A program made the position numbers and the translations under genes. From Owenia fusiformis (lineage: Eukaryota; Annelida; Polychaeta; Sabellida; Oweniidae): a DNA stretch of 64,000 nt. Shown here in pieces: positions 38,101 through 49,000 of this stretch (position 1 is the first letter of the stretch; every line of letters starts with the position of its first letter). A model generated the notes under the pieces. It was not told the DNA's origin and searched no databases. It saw only the letters and a program-made list of their open reading frames with translations. The stretch spans positions 9,201,278 through 9,265,277 of the forward strand of contig CAIIXF020000008.1 of NCBI GenBank assembly GCA_903813345.2. The letters are read 5' to 3'.

Positions 38101-41100
38101 TATTCTGTTCATTGTTAAAAGACCGAAATTGCTTAGCAATTGAGGGTCTTTGGCAATGGCCAGAATAAAATTTAAGGTCATATATTTGACATTAATCATA
38201 AAATCGAGGTCTTTGTTACGATTCTAATATTGATAAACAGTCAAGAAACAAAACTTTTTGCATTTATGAATTTTAGCGGTCATACATACTCCAATAAATA
38301 CCAGTAAATGAATTGTTCTAGCTATTGTGACATCACGTATCATATTAGAATCATTTGTAAAACATAGATTCTTTAAAGGTTAATTGGTATTTAATAATGT
38401 TAGCTTATAAGTGAAACACCACTCTCCATTAAGTAAGTGGAGCAATGTGTAATTGTTATTGTATACAGTTAGATGATTTTGTAATTGTATATTTATTCAA
38501 GATTGTCTGACCGTTTAGGAGAAAATATGATCAGATCAATACTTTTGTCTCACTAGAATTGTATCAAATGCAATAAAGGATATAGAAATTACTGATGATT
38601 AAGGTGAAACAATACTCATGAAATCATCAGTCACCTGTAACCTGGGCCTCTAGGAAGACCAGTTTTCTACTGATAGAGCTACCAAGAATAAATTTGGTTT
38701 TCAAATCAAATCACTTGTACAATATTGAACTCTCGTGTATTAATGTGCATGTAGAGTACCAAGCATTAAGTGTATCAAGCACAATGTGTACAAGCACTAT
38801 GTGTACCAAGCAATTGAATCTAGCACTAAGTCTACCAAGCCCAGGGTGTACCAAGTACTAAGTGTATTAACCACTAAGTGTACCAAGCACTAAGTGTATC
38901 AAGCACTATGTGTACCAAGCAATTGAATCTAGCACTAAGTCTACCAAGCCCAGGGTGTACCAAGTACTAAGTGTATTAACCACTAAGTGTACCAAGCACT
39001 AAGTGTATCAAGCACTATGTGTACCAAGCAATTGAATCTAGCACTAAGTCTACCAAGCCCTGGGTGTACCAAGTACTAAGTGTATTAACCACTAAGTGTA
39101 CCAAGCACTAAGTGTATCAAGCACTATGTGTATCAAGCAATTGAATCTAGCACTAAGTCTACCAAGCCCTGGGTGTACCAAGTACTAAGTGTATTAACCA
39201 CTAAGTGTACCAAGCACTAAGTGTATCAAGCACTATGTGTACCAAGCAATTGAATCTAGCACTAAGTCTACCAAGCCCTGGGTGTACCAAGTACTAAGTG
39301 TATTAACCACTAAGTGTACCAAGCACTAAGTGTATCAAGCACTATGTGTACCAAGTAATTGAATCTAGCACTAAGTCTACCAAGTCCTGGGTGTACCAAG
39401 TACTAAGTGTATTAACCACTAAGTGTACCAAGCACTAAGTGTATCAAGCACTATGTGTACCAAGCAATTGAATCTAGCACTAAGTCTACCAAGCCCTGGG
39501 TGTACCAAGTACTAAGTGTACTAACCAGTTTGTACCTTGTTCTAGGACAGTGATCATTTTGCTTGATTGATGATACCAAAATATGCAATTGCCAATCAAT
39601 ATTTCAGTATCTCTGAATCAGTTTATGATATTGTTTATGCATCCATATCACAATAACAGTTATTCTTGGTCTATTGTTACCTTTTTATTGTCGCAACCTT
39701 GAATTGGTGACATTGTTATAGCCAATATTTTTATTTTTTTGTTATGGACGTAACAAATTTTTACACTTTTACTATATCAGGCCCATAGCCAGGGGGGTTC
39801 GATGGGTTCTTTCAAAATCATGCAGTTTTTCACCATTCTGAGCAATTTTTAAGTGTTTTTGGCCATTTTTGGATCAAAATTGTTACAAGTGAACTTGGAA
39901 TTTTTGAAAAAGTGAACCCCCTGGCAAATCCTGGCTATGGGCCTGCATATACTACCAGTCTTTTACTATACACTACCGGGAGTTGACACATTGTCATATT
40001 CATTTCTGGTATGATATACATACTTGGTTCATTAAACTTGGCATTTTTGCTGTTTTTTCCAGATTATTCTTCAATATTTTTTCACTCCAGAGATGTCTCA
40101 AAATCTACCTCATGCAGCTTTCTAACCAAGGTAAACAATGTATGTACCTTTGTGTAAACAATGTATATACCTTTATGTAAGCAACGTTGCTTATTTTGTA
40201 AACAATGTATGTATGTTTAGGTAACTGATGATGTACATGGTACATTTAGGTAAACAGTATATGTACAATAAGGTACCTTTTACATTTAGGTAAACAGTAT
40301 ATGCACAATAAGGCAAACAATATAGCATTATGAATATTAAGTTAAATAATATACACATTTGTTGTTATAAGTTGGTAAGTAATGTATGTCCATTCTAATA
40401 GTGAAAGAGCAAATGGATTAGTGTGGGAGCAAAGAAAATTAGTGATAGAGCAAAGGAAATTAATGATACAGCAAAGGAAATAAGTGAGGGAGCAAATGCA
40501 ATTTATGAGGGAGCAAATGAAATTTGTGATGGAGCAATTGAAATTAGTGAGGGAGCAATTGAAATTCAGGAGGTAGCAAACTAAATTTTGTGGGGGAGCA
40601 AATGAAATTAGTTAGGGAGCAAAGGAAATTAGTGATGGAGCAATTGAAATTAGTGAGGGAGCAATTGAAATTAGGGAGGGATCAAACTAAATTTTGTGGG
40701 GGAGCAAATGAAATTAGTTAGGCAGCAAAGGGAATTAGTGATGGAGCAACTGTAATTAGTGAGGGAGCAAACTAACTTTTGTGGGGGAGCAAATGAAATT
40801 AGTTAGGGAGCAAAGGAAATTAGTGATGGAGCAATTGAAATTAGTGATGGAGCAATTGAAATTAGGGAGGGAGCAAACTAAATTTTGTGGGGGAGCAAAT
40901 GAAATTAGTTAGGGAGCAAAGGAAATTAGTGATGGAGCAATTGAAATTAGTGAGGGAGCAATTGAAATAAGGGAGGGAGCAAACTAAATTTTGTGGGGGA
41001 GCAAATGAAATTAGTTAGGGAGCAAAGGAAATTAGTGATGGAGCAATTGAAATTAGTGATGGAGCAATTGAAATTAGGGAGGGAACTAACTTTTGTGGGG

Positions 41101-43013
41101 GAGCAAATGAAATTAGTTAGGGAGCAAAGGAAATTAGTGATGGAGCAATTGAAATTAGTGATGGAGCAATCGAAATTAGGGAGGGAGCAAACTAAATTTT
41201 GTGGGGGAGCAAATGAAATTAGTTAGGGAGCAAAGGAAATTAGTGATGGAGCAATTGAAATTAGTGAGGGAGCAATTGAAATAAGGGAGGGAGCAAACTA
41301 AATTTTGTGGGGGAGCAAATGAAATTAGTTAGGGAGCAAAGGAAATTAGTGATGGAGCAATTGAAATTAGTGATGGAGCAATTGAAATTAGGGAGGGAAC
41401 TAAATTTTGTGAGGGAGCAAATGAAATTAGTTAGGAAGCAAAGGAAATTAGCGATGGAGCAACTGAAATTAGTGAGAGAGCAAACTAACTTTTGTGGGGG
41501 AGCAAATGAAATTAGTTAGGGAGCAATAACAGTTTGTAAGACATTATAAAATCTTTCTAACTCAGCCTTGTTCACTTTTATACTCATTTTAGCTGGACAT
41601 TGAAGATCAAAACAAAGCACTGATAAAACCAGACAAGATGACGCTCACAAAACTTGTCAACAAAGTTCAGCGGAAGATAGGCATGTGTCTATTTGGCATT
41701 GATGTCGTTATTGAGAATGATACTGGACGATATTATGTGATTGATATAAACTATTTCCCAGGTAGGAGAACCATATTCTTGTCTTCAAAACATCATTTAC
41801 TTTTGCATAAAATGAAGTTGCAAGTACAATTTAAAGGCTGCCATTGTAGAATAAAGTTCTTTTTGCCATTATATGCATATGGTATATCAGCACTTTGAAT
41901 CAATCATTGTTATGCCATATTATAATTCATTGTATGAAATAAACCATATCATATGCCATAAAATGAACAAATGGCAACATACTGAAAAGAAAGGTGACAA
42001 TAAGATGACGGATAAAACAGTCAAGCAGAGTATCAGCTGTCAATTTTGCAGTAATTATTAGTATTATAATTTGATCTGTTAATTGAAGCACTCTGATTGG
42101 TCAATTATTATGCTGTACCAATCTGTATTGCTACTGAGATTGTCCCAGTTGATCATCTTCATCGCAATACAGAAAATATTGGTACGGAGGGGACAATCTC
42201 AGTAGCAGTACAGAGGATCACACGATACGATATTCTGTATTGGCACTCGACTTCGTCTCGTTCCAATACATAATTTCTTGAGCAGAATATATCCTGTATT
42301 GCACTTCAAATCATTCAATAACTTATAGTTTTATACTGGAACAGTCCATGCAAGAACAAAAACAAAGCGTCTAAGGGTAATGTAATGCAATGAATTACTA
42401 CTCTTGGGCCAAGGATGTCATGAACATGAGTGAGAAAGATGCCCCAGAAGGATGCCACCTTTTGGTGGTGGCATTGGCATTTGGTGATTGAAATGTAACA
42501 ATACGAAACAATTGAATTTTATTCCATTTGGAATAATGTTTTTAATGAATCTGAATGTCATATATTTATCACGTAATTGTTTGTCCATTTATCTTTTGGA
42601 TAGTTTCCAGGTTTTCTAATCCTTTAGCGGGTAGTGTAATTGGCATCTTTTCAATTTATATGAATGCATGGTTGACCCCAGTTTCACCAGTGTACTTTAT
42701 AAAGACATTCAGTTCAGTATGTAAGGCAGTCCACAACACGTGGAAATTTCAACTAATTACTGCAAAATTGGCAGCTGATACTTGAATGTTATTAACCATC
42801 ATCTTGTATTGACTCTTATATTAAAATGTAAAAAAATGTTATGCCATAATCCACTGAATCTAGTTTTCAAACAAATCAGACTTCAGGACCACGGATTTAC
42901 ATGTATTGTTTATTTCAGGTTATGATGGCTTCCCAGACTTCCTGCAAGTGTTAGCTGAATATATCCTCAAAAGACTACATACCAAACAGATGCCCCAAGG
43001 CCGGACTGACTAA
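23110..43013 (+). CDS. ITPK1: Inositol-tetrakisphosphate 1-kinase (ITPK1), complete, 10 coding exons
   Basis: Family role: cytosolic ATP-grasp kinase/phosphotransferase acting on InsP3/InsP4 species and feeding InsP5/InsP6 synthesis. Coding exons: 23110-23204, 24738-24762, 26136-26264, 26567-26693, 31325-31423, 33905-33948, 36635-36794, 40063-40130, 41593-41761 and 42919-43013 (TAA). All introns are GT-AG, phases agree, and the sum is 1011 nt for 336 aa. Start: the first of two adjacent ATGs, 3 nt after a splice acceptor, so the 5' UTR must be spliced; the second ATG is an alternative. Seen: RVGFWINDLKYKKL near residue 9 (Lys18), VIIQKLTD (Lys59), a glycine-rich loop ADGSENSH at 165-172, MYKVFVVGD with Lys204, RPSLKN, and the metal site FGID (Asp286) plus VIDINYFPG (Asp300, Asn302), matching human Asp281, Asp295 and Asn297. 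The poorly conserved C-terminal tail of vertebrate ITPK1 is absent. Exons of only 25 and 44 nt and very repeat-rich introns are unusual. It is transcribed in the same direction as the upstream MINPP1-like gene. Confidence 0.95.
24763..26135 (+). other. ITPK1 intron 2 with dispersed repeat fragments
   Basis: The intron holds GGGATATAGATAAGTTGTCC-type repeat sequence (24805-25330), related to 19395-20440. A fragment with GGTGGTGACATTTTGCATGT near 25620 belongs to the dispersed family seen at 36260 and 47185. No exon other than those listed for ITPK1 was recognised. Confidence 0.4.
27267..28614. mobile_element. Nested repeat: CAGTAAAACCTG element split by G-rich repeat
   Basis: The left end TACAGTAAAACCTGTGTACA and a degenerate right end ATAGGTTTTACTA near 28606 resemble the ends of the 180 bp MITE at 6485-6664. 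Between them, 27370-28570 is G-rich and contains about five degenerate copies of a block with GATGCTATTTGGTGCTTTCT followed by GGGCACTTTCAAAG (near 27604, 27935, 28063, 28250 and 28321). A 17-G run lies at 27469-27485. It lies in ITPK1 intron 4. Confidence 0.45.
28876..30040. mobile_element. 1.17 kb element with 15 bp terminal inverted repeats
   Basis: Perfect 15 bp inverted repeats ACACACTACCCTACC (28876-28890) and GGTAGGGTAGTGTGT (30026-30040) bound an A+T-rich interior with no recognisable ORF. It lies in ITPK1 intron 4. It is probably a non-autonomous DNA transposon. No target duplication is clear, so this rests on the terminal match alone. Confidence 0.4.
31424..33310. repeat. 23 bp minisatellite filling the first part of ITPK1 intron 5
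   Basis: The unit GGTATAAGAACATATTCTTGTAT repeats tens of times from the splice donor onward, with single-base variants. Its core AAGAACATATTCTT is nearly self-complementary. From about 32930 to 33310 the units decay into variants such as TTGCATGACATAAG, giving an old edge. The array is interrupted by an insertion at 31674-32213. Because 23 is not a multiple of 3, long repetitive minus-strand reading frames arise; they are not genes. Confidence 0.9.
31674..32213. mobile_element. ~540 bp MITE inserted in the 23 bp minisatellite
   Basis: The ends are CAGCGCTTGCATTA and TAATGCAAGCCCTG, near-perfect inverted repeats with CAG...CTG termini. The tract TATTCT occurs immediately on both sides, and removing the insert restores an intact ACATATTCTTGTATGG repeat unit. 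Subterminal sequence is also inverted (GACGCAATTTTT at the left against TTTTTGCGTCC at the right). No ORF. It may be hAT-like from the CAG/CTG ends, but the apparent target duplication is 6 bp rather than 8. Confidence 0.75.
33762..33843. mobile_element. Truncated MITE of the TACAAGCCC family
   Basis: TAGTCAACCTACAAGCCCCC and the following TCCCTCCCACTATA and CTTCTCACACAGGGGAG blocks match the left and centre of the copy at 16905-17017. The right end is lost. It lies about 60 bp before the 44 nt ITPK1 exon at 33905. Confidence 0.55.
33941..34152. repeat. 68 bp tandem triplication containing the exon 6 splice donor
   Basis: Three tandem copies with a 68 bp period contain TTCTCATA(C/T)G|GT(A/G)TAGTTGCC. 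The GT dinucleotides are at 33949 (true donor of ITPK1 exon 6), 34017 and 34085. The remainder of each unit is a shared TTCACCTTAATT and TCTGCTTGTGTAATATATTC sequence. The last bases of the exon are thus repeated in the intron. Confidence 0.85.
35195..35320. mobile_element. 126 bp MITE with 17 bp perfect ends
   Basis: GTCACATTTGCTCCGAT (35195-35211) and ATCGGAGCAAATGTGAC (35304-35320) are perfect inverted repeats. Inside are further paired GGCCGG-type segments (ATCGGCCGG at the left, ATCGGCCAGG at the right). It lies in ITPK1 intron 6. Confidence 0.65.
36260..36415. repeat. Dispersed repeat with GGTGACATATTGTTATAGC
   Basis: It starts with TCACCAAAAGTGGTGACATA and ends GGTGACATTTTGCATGTTG. 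Related copies lie at 47185-47335, partial at 34990-35105, and end fragments at 24235 and 25618. Most copies lie inside ITPK1 introns. It is an interspersed repeat of unknown class. Confidence 0.5.
36820..36935. mobile_element. MITE of the TACAAGCCC family beside ITPK1 exon 7
   Basis: The left end TAGTCTACCTACACG and right end CTTGTAGATTGACTA are inverted. The interior CCCCCTACTACACATTCC and GTCACAGGGCC blocks match other family copies. It starts only 26 bp after the splice donor following exon 36635-36794. Confidence 0.6.
37143..37500. repeat. 179 bp direct tandem duplication, copies essentially identical
   Basis: Copies at 37143-37321 and 37322-37498 appear identical by eye, which suggests a young event. 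The unit includes 5' flank plus the first ~60 bp of the TTAA foldback element at 37438-38039, so duplication followed insertion of that element. It lies in ITPK1 intron 7. Confidence 0.85.
37438..38039. mobile_element. TTAA-flanked foldback MITE, copy 1
   Basis: It is bordered by TTAA at 37434-37437 and 38040-38043. The ends AGGAATATTCCTTGCCAAAC and its complement pair, and inverted homology extends about 250 bp inward through GGTAGCTATAACCATAT, GCTGCCATCTTTTAA and GAAGTGATGTCATCGACTCT. TTAA targets suggest a piggyBac- or Kolobok-type mobiliser. No ORF. A second full copy lies at 61339-61948. Confidence 0.8.
38755..39530. repeat. 109 bp tandem array in ITPK1 intron 7
   Basis: CAATTGAATCTAGCAC recurs at 38811, 38920, 39029, 39138, 39247, 39356 (one change) and 39465, an exact 109 bp period over about seven copies. 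Each unit is itself built from ~18 bp ACCAAGCACTAAGTGT-like subunits, so this is a higher-order repeat. Very low divergence between units suggests recent expansion or homogenisation. Confidence 0.9.
39778..39945. mobile_element. 168 bp MITE with CAGGCCCATAGCCAGG ends
   Basis: Perfect 16 bp inverted repeats CAGGCCCATAGCCAGG and CCTGGCTATGGGCCTG. The interior matches, in reverse orientation, the copies at 16080-16250 and 16580-16745 (TTTCAAAATCATGCAGTTTT block). A shorter hairpin with GCAGGCCCGTAGCCAGG ends lies at 46976-47040, and a left-end fragment at 53872. Confidence 0.65.
40390..41530. repeat. 21 bp minisatellite organised in 106 bp higher-order units
   Basis: The basic units are GGAGCAAAGGAAATTAGTGAT and GGAGCAATTGAAATTAGTGAG (21 bp). 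The marker GTGGGGGAGCAAATG recurs at 40590, 40696, 40781, 40887, 40993, 41095, 41201, 41307, 41409 (one change) and 41494, giving spacings of 106, 85, 106, 106, 102, 106, 106, 102 and 85. These equal five or four subunits. It ends about 60 bp before ITPK1 exon 9. The 21 bp unit keeps a reading frame open, which yields spurious ORFs. Confidence 0.9.
42123..42213. repeat. Perfect-type inverted repeat (stem-loop) in ITPK1 intron 9
   Basis: CTGTATTGCTACTGAGATTG (arm 42123-42146) pairs with the arm at 42190-42213 (CAATCTCAGTAGCAGTACAG), 24 bp with one mismatch, around a 43 bp loop. CTGTATTGG and CCAATACA-like sequences further out suggest a decayed MITE. Confidence 0.55.
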
Positions 43014-46000
43014 AGCCCTCTCAAGGGAGCTTCAAAGTTTTAGAGAATAATCAGTGATGTTCCAATTTATATGGTCGCATTCTCAGTCAGTTTGATGCAA
43101 TCAAATGTTGTTTGATTTTGAGTCAAATCAGTGTAATTTTGATTTTAATTCTTCTTCTCAGAAATCCTATTTTGATCTTGTTACAAAATCTGATTTTATT
43201 ACCCCTGCTACACAACTCATATATCCATAGAACATAAATACAATACAAGTTTTTGAAAAATGTCAGAGCTCAGGTGCAACTCTAGTGAAAAAGACCAGAG
43301 TGTAAATTAAGAATGTGCAAAAAACAGCTGTATTAAACATGGAACAATATAATAAACTTTACAAAGGGCCTTTAAAAGTCTATGAGTAAAGGTGCAGTAG
43401 GTCATGGTAACCTTATTGAGGTATATGCAATGATATCATTTTTGTCATAGATTAGATAGATGTCAACTAAACTAGAATGTACAGCACAAGTTATAAGTAT
43501 GTGTAATCTATGATATATACCATATACATGTATAGTGCTGAACTTATATTGAATTTTTTCTAGATTATATATATAATATATTCCAATATCATTTATCTTC
43601 TTACATTGCAAGACCCCGGATACAGGCATTGTGTTCATGGGAATATTTGTACTGATAAAAGTTTTCATGCATGTGACATCTGAAATTCTAAATAGGTTTG
43701 CACTTTAGTTTAACAATTTTATAATTTACTGGATATTGATGATAATCTAATTTGCAGGTTTTTGTGAAATACTAATAGGTTACATGGAAACTTGTCTTTG
43801 ACCAAGATTTAAATTGGCCATAATTGTTGAATCATAAAATGAAAGTGAACTGATTTTAATAGCATTCTCTGGATGAGCCTATCATGAATGAGGATGCAGA
43901 ATTGTCCGTGTGAACTAACAAGTCTAATCAAGTCTAACACAAATGTAAAATTCACAAAATTTAATGTAATTTATTATCTTTTGGGAAAAGGTTAAATTTC
44001 ATTATTGTTACATTCATTAATTTTTAATAGTAAGAAATTATGTTTTGATACTAAATGTTTGACATGGTCCCTGAAGACCTGAATGTGGTCATCTTGTCAT
44101 TCCAAAAGCAACTTGGTTTAGGAAACCATTCCTTCTACTGTAGTTCTTCTGTCATATATTTATGGATGCTTAACAATGGCTTTTGAAATGGATACAGCCT
44201 TAGGAATTGTATCCACTATCCAGTTGTCAACAGTTGTGGATGGACAATATTCCTGCATTAGGGGAGAGGTGGTGACTAATGATTTCATTGTCAATTGTCG
44301 ATTTTCAATTGAACAGCAAGTTGACATTTTCAAGTATCATGATATAAACCATGACGAAATTATATTCATTTTTGCACAACTGCCTACATTTGGACATCAT
44401 TCCTAAACATTGCCTGTTGAAATAAACAGACTTACAGAGTCAGTTAAAGAATGGTAGAGCCCATGGTTAAAGAAAGGACCATACATGTACTCTACCTGTA
44501 TGTTGCGTCTTTGGAGTGTTTGGTAAAAAATAATTATGTTTCTGAGTGCTCATTCATCTCATACAATATGTGCAGACCAATAATTTAGAGGACTTTCAAA
44601 CTTGGAGGTTTAAGAAAAAATATCGGGCTTAAGTTCGAGGCATAAACATGTGTTTTGAATTTCTGTGGTCCAAAACACAATTGAGTAACATAAACAAGTA
44701 GAGAAAGATCTTTGATCCTCTTGTTTAAGAAAACTGTAATCTGGTTCATGGTAATTGAAAATAAGACATCCTTCCCTTTTATGGTCTGCTCCTTATTAAC
44801 TGAGAAATCAGCTGAAAATTAAAACATCGTTTTTGTACTTGTTTGTATATTCTATCACTTTATTATTTATTTTGTTGTAATATAACTGTATGTACATAGT
44901 TGTATAAATGTAAATCATCAATACTCGACAATCTATTGCTTTTATACTTCACATTACTTGATTGAACCATTGACCAATTTTAACCATTGATTGTTGTTGT
45001 CTCACAAATGTACATTGATGAATAATATTTCCACGTTTTGTTTAAATTATCTTTCACTTTCTTAGTATATAATGTATATTGCTATTGTTTCCCCATATAT
45101 TGACAGGAACAAATGTCTATTAAGTTCAGTATTGACACAAATTTCAAACCAGTCTAAAGAATTCTTCAGAAAAATTGAAAAACCCTACAGATTTGATTTG
45201 ACAGTTAAACATTTTTAGACCTGCTTTCAAAATTGGTATCGCAGCGATCATTTATGTCAATGGTCCAAGTTAACTGGTGGAATCCAATAAATAGAGGATG
45301 TTTAATATGAGGAAAGAATATGATTTTTTTGAGGGAAAATACAATATTTCAAATTCATACCTACTGATTACATTAATGTCTAATGTATATCTAATGTAAA
45401 GTTTATGCTCAATCGCAACTATAAATAACTTATTTATTACTTAGATAACAAATAAATTGTTCTTGCATGGGAAATCAACAGTAAAATATTTGTAGAATCT
45501 ATTATGAGATCTCATATTACATACAGTTTCGAGTTTGTAAAATTGTTCTTCACTGTATTTCCCTACTCTGTATTTCCTTTGGAAATGCTGTATTGATGGA
45601 ATAGACTCTATTTTGAATATTAGTATAAGTATAACGTAACAAAGGAATGCCTAAATTTGAGATACCTTCTGTATACATTATCATGGGCCATGTGACCCCA
45701 TTCCCTTCATGCTCTTAGTGCTGTGTATGAGATCGAGTATTTAAACAATAATTCTGGCAATTAATTATTCCAATTATAACAAGTTCAGTTTGACTTCAGA
45801 TTTATGCCAATGATTTATAGAGATCTTAATTTATGTTAATCAACAAGTGATAAATGAATAAAAAAATCAGGTTCAGTTGTTTGTTATGATATAAATCAGT
45901 TTGTACATGTATTGTAAGAAATGGCAACAACGTACTATTAAACCCCTGGATATTCATCTTGAAAAATTATTTATTTGGACATTTCAAAGATATTACCATA

Positions 46001-49000
46001 GGATCATAGATGTGAATTGTAATGTCCAAATAAGGAATTGTTCAGAGAAAAATGGATTGTTTTGTATTCATTTACATATACCAGTTACCATGGCAAACCC
46101 TGATTGAACTAGCTGAATATACTCATGTTAAGTTGTTCTCATTAACATATTAGTCAATAGGACATGTAAACTGAAACAATAAAGTGTTCACATTGTAAGA
46201 TGTTCACTGTTCACATATTTACTGTACTTGTAATTTAAACGTATAAAAAAAGAAAATGTGAATAACTTACAACTGTACATACACATAAAGAAGTATTGAT
46301 ATCTTCTTAGGTCTCATCTTTGTAGTTATAATGTTAATATGTAAATTATATGTGCAATGGTTGTTATACACTCTATCACAAATCAAAAGAAGAGTTGTCT
46401 CACACAAATGTAATGTACAAATGTAATGAGTTTATGTCTTGTGTTTAAAGGTACAATCAGAGTTAAAATGGTAAAATAATTGTGACATTCACATTTGAAC
46501 CACCACTGTATTCTGTACCATCCCCAAATATAAAAAGATATTTCAGATTTGAAACGTGTTCATTTTTCAAAATCATGGTTATACTTAAAAAATTGTTTTT
46601 GAACTTAATATTTTTCTTGAGTATTATGTATGAAACATTGAATTCTTAAGAACATAGGTATTACAGTATTACATGAGGAATAAATCCATGGCCCCAAAAG
46701 ATAATGAAATCAAAACAATTTGTCAAAGTATGGCTCACTATCTCTGATTCTCCCTTTAACATATAATATAGTGTAAAGGATATTCATGTGAAGTTTGCAA
46801 TATCCATTGGTGTGCAACTAACTACCATTTAACACTGCTGTCTCCATAAATTATTTCATGTGAATATTTTTAATGCATTAACATTGTTGTTTATGTCAAC
46901 CTTGAGAGATTTGTATTACATATTGACATTTACTCCTACACTACACTAACAACACAGATATCAACCAGGTTGTTGCAGGCCCGTAGCCAGGATTTATCAG
47001 GGAGTGAGCAGTTTTATCCCCCCCCCTGGCTACGGGCCTGTGTTGTATAATGTAAAATGTGTGTGTGAGGGATGTTACCAGTTTTGTTTTGCATAAAATT
47101 CAGTGTTCATTTTTTAAATTTCCCAAATCTGAAATCTGGTTTATTGCTGTCAATTTTTTTAAAATTGATATTAAAGAGATTTTTTGTGTCACCACCACAA
47201 GTGATGACATATTGTCATAGTCTCTTTTTCGTGAAGAGTGTTTGGTGTCTGATGGTCGTTGTCTAGCATTTGGTGTTCGAAGTTTGGCGTCTGTAGATTC
47301 CAGGTTGTGACATTTTGCATGTCAATGTCAATTTTGCAACCACAAAGGTAATATGCACAAAGGTATTCAGTAGATTTGGGATCACCAAGGTCTTCAGTAG
47401 ATTTGGGATACATATTTTATGTACAGTTAGTCTTTTGATACAGGGTTTAACCTCAGGAAATATGTATATGTCCCTGAGGATAAACCCCGTATCTATAAGC
47501 TTCCACTATAACTCTTATATATATTTAATATATACATTTCTAATAAACTTTACACTGTAAATGTATTATTTTTTAGTAAATATCAATTGTACTCTATATA
47601 AGGGGGAAAATATGTTGCAAAAATGGAAATATAGAATCTTAAACATATACCTGGCTTTGTTACTTTAACTCAATGTTGAAACATAAACTGCCCTTCCTTT
47701 TATACCAAGACACGTGACACTTAGATATCTACAGCTGGTCCTATCGGAATAAGTTGATAATAAAATAATCCCAGAGTAATTTATCTTCCATTTTCTTTAA
47801 TAATTTATAGAACATTATCCTTAAAAGTAAATTAAACATTTCATACAGTGCTTTACCTTTGGCAGTGAAAAATACTAAGAGTGTTCACTTTACTCTGAAT
47901 GAAGGGTGCCACTGCTATGTGACGTAATGGTGGCGCATCATCAAGTTAAGGATACCACCTCCCTAAGCTAGTACCAATGAAAGTTGGCTCCCAGGGACGC
48001 AACTCAGTATTTTCCAACAAGGTAATGATAGAATGTCGGGCGTTTGAATTCGAATTTTGCAATCACTACATTTCCATGTATGGCAGAATATCGAGTTTGA
48101 ACCCCCGGAGCCAAGGAGGATTGGCTCCCAGAATGCAACATCGATATTCTGTCCCATATTGTATGGTGACCTTTAACCTTGTGTCAGGGTCCAGAAATAT
48201 ATCACATGTAAATAAGGTGAAAGGTCACCATACCATATATGGGACTGAAAACCGAGGTTGCATTCTGGGAGCCAATCCTCTTTGCCCGGGAGCCAATCCT
48301 CCATGACTAGTGCCAATTTTCGTGCTTCCCATATTTGCGGCACTACAATTTGGTGCCTTGAAGAGACTAAAAGATTCACAAACATTATAGATACGCTATT
48401 AAATTAGCTTTAGATCTTTCAGAAATGATTTTTTACATTGGTGGTAGTTGAAAATCGTTGACATACACATAAAGGCTATACCAAAATTCAAAAATTTAGT
48501 TGGTTTCTTGGTAGAAAAAGCAAATTTTAAAATAGTGTCTAAATTAGACTACACAATGCTATTCCATGAGATACTTTACCGAAGTCCGAATACTGATTGT
48601 TTTTTGCAAATATTCTTCAGTCTGTCAATTACATATTTAGTTTTTGTTGAAGTATCATGTAAATTCTGAATACCTTCTTATTATTAGGTTGGGATTACAT
48701 CTACAGAAAAGCGACTAGCGACTGAATCCCATAATTCAGTTTAACGTTGCATAACGACGTAAACGACTTATTTAAACGATGGGGATAAAACAAATCTTAA
48801 TGGCCTAAAATGTAATAATTCAGCTATGAAATCAACACATTCATTCGTTTAGTTTACGTGTATAAATCAGGCAATACATTTTATGACTTTATTACTTAAC
48901 ATTTCCAGACATGTAATGTCTCATACGGATGAGGAAATCTAAGAATGATGACATTGTTAACATAATTTTATAATAATTTACTCCAGTTAATAAAAGGTGA

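Noticed and set aside
38755-39530. Regularly spaced direct repeats resembling a CRISPR array
   Set aside because: Units are contiguous with no unique spacers, there are no cas genes, and the genome is eukaryotic.
40993-41519. Plus-strand ORFs with EQLKLVMEQ-type repeats
   Set aside because: Products of the 21 bp minisatellite, whose length is a multiple of 3. There is no domain and the array lies inside ITPK1 intron 8.
44176-44406. 76 aa ORF starting MAFEMDTALG
   Set aside because: No recognised domain, no splice context, A+T-rich intergenic position, and length expected by chance.
47977-48306. 109 aa plus-strand ORF and overlapping minus-strand ORFs
   Set aside because: They span an imperfect palindrome whose repetition keeps frames open. 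No conserved motif.
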